DNA from: QHXM01 sp963697975
GTDB lineage: Bacteria > Acidobacteriota > Blastocatellia > Pyrinomonadales > Pyrinomonadaceae
DNA length: 64,000 nt
Assembly (NCBI GenBank): GCA_963697975.1
Contig: OY969111.1
Location: 3,782,001-3,846,000, forward strand
Direction of reading: 5' to 3'
Positions 59,125 to 64,000 of the stretch are shown piece by piece (positions within the stretch are counted from its first letter, which is position 1; each line of letters starts with the position of its first letter). The translations under genes were made by a program, and so were the position numbers. Under the pieces are notes generated by a model. It had not been told where the DNA came from. It saw only the letters and a list, made by a program, of their open reading frames with translations, and did no database searches.

Positions 59125-60285
59125 ATGAAGATTACGCAGAAACAGCGAGCGCCTGAAACAGGGCTAAAGAAGCGGCCATTGGGGCAACGTGCGAAACGCA
59201 GACTGAGCGAGTTCGCGCGGCGCTTGATGTTGGAATGGAAGCGGCTGGAATTGCCTGTGGAAGAGGTGCGCGGCGTCGTCGCCGTCTCAGGCGGGGCTGA
59301 TTCTGTGGCGCTGTTATTGGCTGTGGACGAGTTGTTGAAGGATGGGCGATTGGCGGTGGACGTGACGGTGGCGCATCTCGATCACGGGTTGCGCGGGGAC
59401 GCGGGGCGTGAGGATGCGAGTTGGGTCGAGGCGATGGCGGATAGTCTCAAGTTTGAAGTCGAGCTTGGGCGGGCGCGTGTGAAAGAGCGCGTGGCAATCG
59501 AAAGGGATAATCTGGAGCAGGCGGCGCGGAGTGCGCGTTATCAATTTCTGGCAGAGGTGGCTGGAGAGTGTGGGGCGCGTGTGGTTTTGACGGGGCACAC
59601 GATGGACGATCAGGCGGAGACGATCTTGTTGCGCCTGCTGCGCGGGAGCGGCTCTGAAGGGTTAGGCGGAATGGAGGCTGTGCGGGCGTTGACCTCATCA
59701 TCGGATATTTTGCTGGCGAGGCCGCTGCTCGGTTGGGCGCGGAGAGCGGAGACGGAAAAGTATTGCCGTGAGCGCGGGGTGGAATTCAGGACGGATGAGA
59801 TGAATGAAGATGAAAGGTTCGTTCGCGTGCGTGTGCGTCGAAGGCTGCTGCCGCTGATGGCGGAGTTTAATCCCCGCGTGGTGGAGTCTCTCGCGCGCAC
59901 AGCGGAACTGTTGCGCGGTGACGGGGCGGTGCTGAAGATGGCCGCCGGGGAGTTATTAGAAGCCGCGCGAGAAAAAGGGAAGGCTGGGGACGACGCCTTC
60001 GCATCCGTTGCGGGGTCGCTGAGCGTAAATATACTGGCACGCGCTCCCCGCGCTGTTCGCAGGCGAGCGTTGCGTTTGTGGATTGCAGAGGGGCGCGGGA
60101 GTTTGCGCAGGTTGGAGTTGGTTCATCTTTCGGGCGTTGAAAAATTGTTGGCGGGCGAGCGAGGTGGACGGGTGGCGGAGTTGCCGGGCGGGAGTTTCAT
60201 CGAGCGCAGGCGTGGGCGGCTCTGGTTGCATGTAAAGGATGAAAAGCAGGAGTCAGGAGTCAGGAGACAGAAGTCAGAACGATAA
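59125..60285 (+). CDS. tilS: tRNA(Ile)-lysidine synthetase
   Basis: A 386-residue PP-loop enzyme that puts lysine on C34 of tRNA(Ile2) so that it reads AUA. The ATP site is VVAVSGGADSVALLLAVDEL; THxD-type segments are DVTVAHLDHGLRGDAGRED and VLTGHTMDDQAETILLRLLR; RLLPLMAEFNPRVVESLAR follows. The start is uncertain: ATG 59125 gives a basic N-terminal extension, ATG 59227 (MLEWKRLEL) would begin close to the domain. The C-terminal residues QESGVRRQKSER are encoded by heptad repeats of H11. It heads the common tilS-hpt-ftsH-folP order. Confidence 0.88.
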   Translation: MKITQKQRAPETGLKKRPLGQRAKRRLSEFARRLMLEWKRLELPVEEVRGVVAVSGGADSVALLLAVDELLKDGRLAVDVTVAHLDHGLRGDAGREDASWVEAMADSLKFEVELGRARVKERVAIERDNLEQAARSARYQFLAEVAGECGARVVLTGHTMDDQAETILLRLLRGSGSEGLGGMEAVRALTSSSDILLARPLLGWARRAETEKYCRERGVEFRTDEMNEDERFVRVRVRRRLLPLMAEFNPRVVESLARTAELLRGDGAVLKMAAGELLEAAREKGKAGDDAFASVAGSLSVNILARAPRAVRRRALRLWIAEGRGSLRRLELVHLSGVEKLLAGERGGRVAELPGGSFIERRRGRLWLHVKDEKQESGVRRQKSER

Positions 60286-60335
60286 GGCTGCAACCGCTGT
60301 TGTTTTTATTCTGACTCCTGACTCCTGTTCTCAGG
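60247..60335. repeat. Heptad inverted repeat H11 (CAGGAGT type)
   Basis: The left arm (60248-60278) reads CAGGAGT, CAGGAGT, CAGGAGA, CAGAAGT and is coding for the TilS tail. The right arm (60310-60334) reads TCTGACT, CCTGACT, CCTGTTC. Located between tilS and the hpt promoter. Confidence 0.87.
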
Positions 60336-60342
60336 AAATAGG

Positions 60343-60371
60343 TTGAAAAAGGTGACGCTCCCCTCTACAAT
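60343..60371 (+). promoter_or_regulatory. Probable sigma70 promoter upstream of hpt
   Basis: TTGAAA (60343-60348), 17-base spacer, TACAAT (60366-60371). Transcription would start near 60378, just in front of the terminator-like hairpin. Confidence 0.55.
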
Positions 60372-60383
60372 CAGTTTTGACTT

Positions 60384-60410
60384 GCCGCCTCAATTTCGCA
60401 GGCGGTTTTT
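60384..60410 (+). terminator. Terminator-like hairpin in the hpt leader (possible attenuator)
   Basis: GCCGCCT (60384-60390), 9-base loop, AGGCGGT (60400-60406), then TTTT. It has intrinsic-terminator form but lies only a few bases after the inferred transcription start of hpt, so it could attenuate hpt-ftsH-folP or end tilS transcripts. Confidence 0.5.
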
Positions 60411-60451
60411 CGATTTGTTGGCCTCTTTTGATTGAAAGCGGGGCGCGAGCA

Positions 60452-60976
60452 ATGACGGACGAGATCGTAGAGGTTTACAGCGCGGCAGACATCGCTGCTC
60501 GCGTGAAAGAGCTTGCCGGGGAAATCGGTCAGGCTTACGAGGGACGCGACCTCACGGTTTTGGGTGTGCTGGACGATAGCTTCGTCTTTCTGGCAGACCT
60601 TCTGCGCTCTCTCAACATTCCACTTCGCACAGCCTTCCTGCGCTATGATCATCAATCCCTGGGCGGTGTTCAGGACATCTCTTTCAGCACACAAATTGAT
60701 CTCTCAAGGCGCGATTTGCTGCTGGTCGAAGGCGTGCTCGATACGGGCGTGACGCAGGAATATCTCATCAAGCAACTGGGCGCGCATGGCGCGTCGAGCG
60801 TTCAGTTGTGTGTGCTGCTTGATAAACCCGACGGGCGACGCGTCGAGCTTAAACCTGACTGGCGCGCATTTGAGACTCATGAGAGCTACGTCTTCGGCTA
60901 CGGGCTGGGCTTTCAGGACAGATGGCGCGGGCTGCCGTACTTGGCGACGTTTGCGAGCAAAACCGAGGGTTCGTGA
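60452..60976 (+). CDS. hpt: Hypoxanthine phosphoribosyltransferase-like protein with altered PRPP loop
   Basis: A 174-residue type I phosphoribosyltransferase, normally making IMP or GMP from purine base and PRPP. Layout and C-terminus fit Hpt well (VQLCVLLDKPDGRRVELKPD, FETHESYVFGYGLGFQDRWR, GLPYLATF), as does its place between tilS and ftsH. But the PRPP motif reads LLVEGVLDTGVTQEYL where the family has VEDIIDTGLT, so the second acidic residue is Gly. The first loop is LGVLDDSFVFLADLL where LKG is usual, losing the Lys. Both changes touch the active site, so activity or substrate may differ. ATG 60452 was chosen by fit to the family start. Confidence 0.85.
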   Translation: MTDEIVEVYSAADIAARVKELAGEIGQAYEGRDLTVLGVLDDSFVFLADLLRSLNIPLRTAFLRYDHQSLGGVQDISFSTQIDLSRRDLLLVEGVLDTGVTQEYLIKQLGAHGASSVQLCVLLDKPDGRRVELKPDWRAFETHESYVFGYGLGFQDRWRGLPYLATFASKTEGS

Positions 60977-61180
60977 AGAAAGATTGAGAACTTTGATACA
61001 GTAGTGAGTGAGCCGAAAAGCGCAACGCTGGGCGCGCTCAGGGCATCTAAAACAGGCAATCGCGCGCCGGATAAAAAAGGATTAGCTCCCGCTCTGGCGT
61101 GCTGGTGATTTTGAGTTGAGGCGGGAGCGACAAAAGATGCCGGGATGGGTTATCATCGGCATCGGAGGCAGGAAAATATT

Positions 61181-63118
61181 TTGAGTTCTACGGCGAGACA
61201 AATCATTTTCTGGATGTTCATCGTGGTCGGGGCGCTTTTGCTCTACAAGTTCTTCGCGAACCCGCAGGGCAAGACGGCTGCACCGCTTTCCATCACGCAG
61301 TTAACAGACAAAGTTCGCAACGGCGACATCGCCAAGATGACGATCAAGCAGAGCGAGGTCGTCGCCACCGGCAATGATAAGCAGGAATATCGCACAAGTC
61401 TTTCCAACGAGAAGTACAAAGCAGACTTGATGACGATTGCTGCTGAGAAGAAGCCGAACAGCGATCAGCCGAAGGCGGAGGTTGAAGAAGAGGGGGCTGG
61501 CAACGGCATGCTCTGGGGCGTGCTGCTGAGTTGGGCACCGATTCTCTTCATCGTCGGCATCTGGATTTTCATGCTGCGGCAGATGCAATCGGGCGGCAAC
61601 AAGGCTCTCAGCTTTGGCAAGTCGCGCGCGAAACTTTTGAACAACCAGCAGAAGCGCGTCACGTTCAAGGACGTGGCGGGCGTGGAAGAGGCTAAAGAGG
61701 AGTTGCAGGAGATTATTGAATTCCTCAAAGAGCCGCAAAAATTTCAAAAACTCGGCGGGCGCATTCCAAAAGGCGTCCTGATGATGGGACCGCCGGGAAC
61801 GGGCAAGACTCTTTTAGCGCGCGCCATCGCAGGCGAGGCCAACGTTCCGTTCTTCTCGATTTCAGGTTCTGACTTCGTGGAGATGTTCGTCGGCGTCGGC
61901 GCCAGCCGCGTCCGCGACCTCTTCGAGCAGGGTAAGAAGAACGCGCCGTGCATCATCTTCATTGACGAGATTGATGCTGTCGGGCGTCATCGCGGCGCAG
62001 GACTCGGCGGCGGCCACGACGAGCGCGAGCAGACTTTGAATCAGTTGCTCGTCGAAATGGACGGCTTCGAGTCAAACGACGGCGTCATCCTGATAGCTTC
62101 GACCAACAGGCCGGACGTTTTAGACCCGGCGCTGCTTCGACCCGGACGCTTTGATCGACGCGTCGTCGTTTCTCGCCCTGACGTTCGCGGGCGCGAAGGC
62201 ATCCTGAAAGTTCATACCCGAAAGATTCCGCTTGGCGAGGATGTTGACATCAGTATTCTCGCGCGCGGTACGCCGGGGTTCACCGGCGCAGACCTTGCGA
62301 ATCTCGTCAACGAGGCAGCCTTGAACGCTGCGCGCTACAACAAGAAACTCGTCGCCATGCCGGATTTCGAACTGGCTAAGGACAAGGTCTTGATGGGCGC
62401 TGAGCGCAAATCAATGGTCATCTCAAACGACGAGAAGCGCATCACCGCGTATCATGAAGCCGGGCACACGCTCGTCGGCCTGAAAGTGCCGAACGCAGAC
62501 CCCGTGCATAAAGTGACGATCATCCCGCGCGGCATGGCCCTGGGCGTGACGCAGCAACTGCCCGAAGGCGACCGCCATAATTACTCGAAAGAGTATCTGG
62601 TGGGACAAATCGCCATCCTGATGGGCGGGCGCATCGCGGAGGAGATTTTCCTCGATAGCATCACGACCGGCGCATCAAACGACATCGAGCGGGCGACCGA
62701 GTTGGCGCGCGCGATGGTTTGCGAGTACGGCATGTCGGAGTTGGGACCGCTCACGTTCGGCAAGAAGGAAGAGCAGATTTTCCTCGGACGTGAAATCGCG
62801 CAGCATCGTGATTTCTCGGAAGATACGGCGATCAAGATTGACCAGGAGGTCAAGAAGATCATCTCCGAGCAATATCAGCGCGCCAAGGGAATCATCGAAG
62901 AGAACCGCGACACGATGGTGCGTCTCTCCGAGACTCTGCTTGAGCGTGAATCGCTCGACGGTGTGCAGATTAGGCGCATCGTTGCCGGTCTGCCGCTTGA
63001 TGAAGATCAGCCGCCGGTAGCCGACGACGATGAAAAGCCGCAACTCAAAGAGCCTGCGGCTAAACCCTTGAAGCCGATCCTGCCGCCCATCACGGGCAGC
63101 AATCCGGCGACAGCGTAA
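61181..63118 (+). CDS. ftsH: ATP-dependent zinc metalloprotease FtsH
   Basis: A 645-residue membrane protease that unfolds and degrades membrane and short-lived proteins. Two membrane helices (IIFWMFIVVGALLLYKFF; VLLSWAPILFIVGIWIFML) flank a periplasmic domain. AAA module: Walker A GPPGTGKTLLA, Walker B CIIFIDEIDAVGRHRG, SRH region ASTNRPDVLDPALLRPGRFDR. The protease zinc site is AYHEAGH. TTG at 61181 is preferred because SSTARQIIFWM is the usual FtsH start and GGAGG lies 12 bases upstream; the ATG at 61145 would add 12 basic residues. All catalytic motifs are intact. Confidence 0.95.
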   Translation: MSSTARQIIFWMFIVVGALLLYKFFANPQGKTAAPLSITQLTDKVRNGDIAKMTIKQSEVVATGNDKQEYRTSLSNEKYKADLMTIAAEKKPNSDQPKAEVEEEGAGNGMLWGVLLSWAPILFIVGIWIFMLRQMQSGGNKALSFGKSRAKLLNNQQKRVTFKDVAGVEEAKEELQEIIEFLKEPQKFQKLGGRIPKGVLMMGPPGTGKTLLARAIAGEANVPFFSISGSDFVEMFVGVGASRVRDLFEQGKKNAPCIIFIDEIDAVGRHRGAGLGGGHDEREQTLNQLLVEMDGFESNDGVILIASTNRPDVLDPALLRPGRFDRRVVVSRPDVRGREGILKVHTRKIPLGEDVDISILARGTPGFTGADLANLVNEAALNAARYNKKLVAMPDFELAKDKVLMGAERKSMVISNDEKRITAYHEAGHTLVGLKVPNADPVHKVTIIPRGMALGVTQQLPEGDRHNYSKEYLVGQIAILMGGRIAEEIFLDSITTGASNDIERATELARAMVCEYGMSELGPLTFGKKEEQIFLGREIAQHRDFSEDTAIKIDQEVKKIISEQYQRAKGIIEENRDTMVRLSETLLERESLDGVQIRRIVAGLPLDEDQPPVADDDEKPQLKEPAAKPLKPILPPITGSNPATA

Positions 63119-63213
63119 GGCAAAAGTAAAAAGGTAAAAGGCAAAAGGGAAGACGAGCGAATATCTCATCTTCCCTTTTGCCTTTTTAGTTTGACCTTCT
63201 TTGGTTTACTTTT
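63119..63213. repeat. Heptad inverted repeat H12 (AAAAGGT type)
   Basis: The left arm (63121-63151) has CAAAAGT, AAAAAGG, TAAAAGG, CAAAAGG units. The right arm (about 63169-63212) reads TCCCTTT, TGCCTTT, TTAGTTT and TTTGGTT and decays outward. It fills the gap between the ftsH stop and the folP start. Confidence 0.82.
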
Positions 63214-63218
63214 GAGCT

Positions 63219-64000
63219 ATGAATCGTGAATGGAGAATTGCTCGGCGCACACTCCTCTATGGTGAGCGAACGCTGGTGATGGGCGTGCTCAATGTGACGC
63301 CTGATAGCTTCAGCGATGGCGGACGGTTCTCGTCTACCGAGCACGCTCTCTCACGCGCCGAAGAGATGATTGCGGAGGGCGCGGACATCATAGACATCGG
63401 CGGCGAATCCACGCGGCCCGGAGCGGAAACAGTTTCCGCCGAAGAAGAGATGCTGCGCGTTGTGCCCGTAATTGAGGAACTGTCGAAAAGCTCGGTTGTT
63501 CCCGTTTCCGTTGATACGACGAAAGCAATGGTGGCGCGTGCCGCGCTCTCAGCCGGGGCGGAAATTATCAACGACATCTCGGCCCTGCGTTTTGAGCCGT
63601 CGTTGGCGGACGTGGCGGCCCGCGCGCAGGCCGGACTCGTCCTGATGCACTCGCGCGGGACTTCCGGGACGATGCACGGTCTCACGCCTGTCGCGGACAT
63701 CATGGCGGAAGTTAAGGATAGCTTGCGACAGAGCATTGCGGAGGCCGAACGAAGAGGTGTCGCGCCTGAGTGCGTCGCCATTGACCCCGGCATCGGCTTC
63801 GGTAAGAGTCTTGAGCAAAACGTGGAATTGATTGCGAGATTAGACGAACTCGCGCAGGCGTTCGCGACGTTTCCCATTCTCGTCGGAACATCACGAAAAT
63901 CTTTCCTCGGACACCTGCTCGAAGGTGCGCCGGTCGAAGAGCGGCTTCATGGAACGATGGCGACCGTTGCGGCGGCGGTGCTTCGCGGCGCACACATTGT
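63219..64000 (+). CDS. folP: Dihydropteroate synthase, N-terminal part (3' end outside window)
   Basis: About 260 residues are visible to the window edge. This TIM-barrel enzyme condenses para-aminobenzoate with the pterin pyrophosphate in folate synthesis. MGVLNVTPDSFSDGGRF and DIIDIGGESTRPGAETVSAE are the two family signatures, followed by VPVSVDTTKAMVARAALSAG, EIINDISALRF, AIDPGIGFGKSLEQNVEL and VGTSRKSFLG. The ATG at 63219 lies only a few bases after hairpin H12. Position after ftsH is the usual order. Confidence 0.94.
   Translation, partial: MNREWRIARRTLLYGERTLVMGVLNVTPDSFSDGGRFSSTEHALSRAEEMIAEGADIIDIGGESTRPGAETVSAEEEMLRVVPVIEELSKSSVVPVSVDTTKAMVARAALSAGAEIINDISALRFEPSLADVAARAQAGLVLMHSRGTSGTMHGLTPVADIMAEVKDSLRQSIAEAERRGVAPECVAIDPGIGFGKSLEQNVELIARLDELAQAFATFPILVGTSRKSFLGHLLEGAPVEERLHGTMATVAAAVLRGAHI

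Noticed and set aside
1..64000. tRNA, rRNA, integrase, toxin-antitoxin or prophage genes
   Set aside because: Scanned by eye on both strands; none recognised. Absence is not proven without a dedicated search.

Overview
The window reads as a chromosomal segment of a GC-rich (by eye, high fifties percent), free-living Gram-negative-type bacterium. The best guess is Acidobacteriota, class Blastocatellia or a relative. This rests on gene style: a Ser/Thr kinase fused to TolB-like and TPR regions, a giant alpha-2-macroglobulin, BshA, many TPR proteins, and an arginine cluster using an acyl-ornithine carbamoyltransferase. No rRNA, tRNA, CRISPR array, phage or plasmid gene was recognised. No marker gene fixes the taxonomy.

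Layout. 0-2.2 kb: end of bshA, an endonuclease III-like gene, a NYN-domain gene, a small lipoprotein. 2.2-4.7 kb: kinase-TPR protein. 4.9-15 kb (minus strand): sugar or polyol uptake and catabolism genes (dehydrogenase, isomerase, ABC ATPase, two permeases, solute-binding lipoprotein). The binding-protein gene is cut off from its permeases by about 3.3 kb of decayed or unrelated genes (truncated TPR gene, zinc ribbon, frameshifted membrane protein). 15-18.6 kb: saccharopine-dehydrogenase-like protein, pirin, DUF4385, UV endonuclease. 18.7-25 kb: a 2032-residue alpha-2-macroglobulin. 25-36 kb: PhzF, GNAT, membrane metallophosphoesterase, a candidate structured RNA behind a near-consensus promoter, a REP-associated transposase inside nested palindromes, PHP-like protein, Dabb protein, S9 peptidase, PLP decarboxylase. 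36-41.4 kb: complete branched-chain amino acid ABC operon livJHMGF. 41.5-44.3 kb: RiPP-like cassette (HprK-like kinase, two PqqD-like proteins, nucleotidyltransferase). 44.5-53.6 kb: arginine genes argH, argR, argG, X, argC, tRNA-binding protein, argD, argF', argB. 53.8-58.9 kb: repeat lipoprotein, a SEFIR-NB-ARC-TPR candidate immune protein, a secreted tandem-domain protein. 59-64 kb: tilS-hpt-ftsH-folP.

The most striking feature is not a gene. At about twelve sites there are inverted repeats whose arms are tandem 7-bp units. The unit differs between loci, but the layout is constant: a G-rich 5' arm, a short loop and a C-rich 3' arm. Eleven of twelve lie between or inside co-directional genes, usually touching the upstream stop codon, and some arms encode the ends of proteins (ArgC N-terminus, TilS C-terminus). 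Other inverted-repeat families (CCACAGAG, AACAGGAT and GGACAGACATTC types) sit instead at convergent or divergent boundaries. A second candidate for new biology is the kinase/PqqD/nucleotidyltransferase cassette. Its PqqD-like protein carries an internal twin-arginine-like signal and a cysteine-rich tail, so recognition domain and possible product are one polypeptide.

All calls come from reading the sequence. No database search, folding program or alignment was run.
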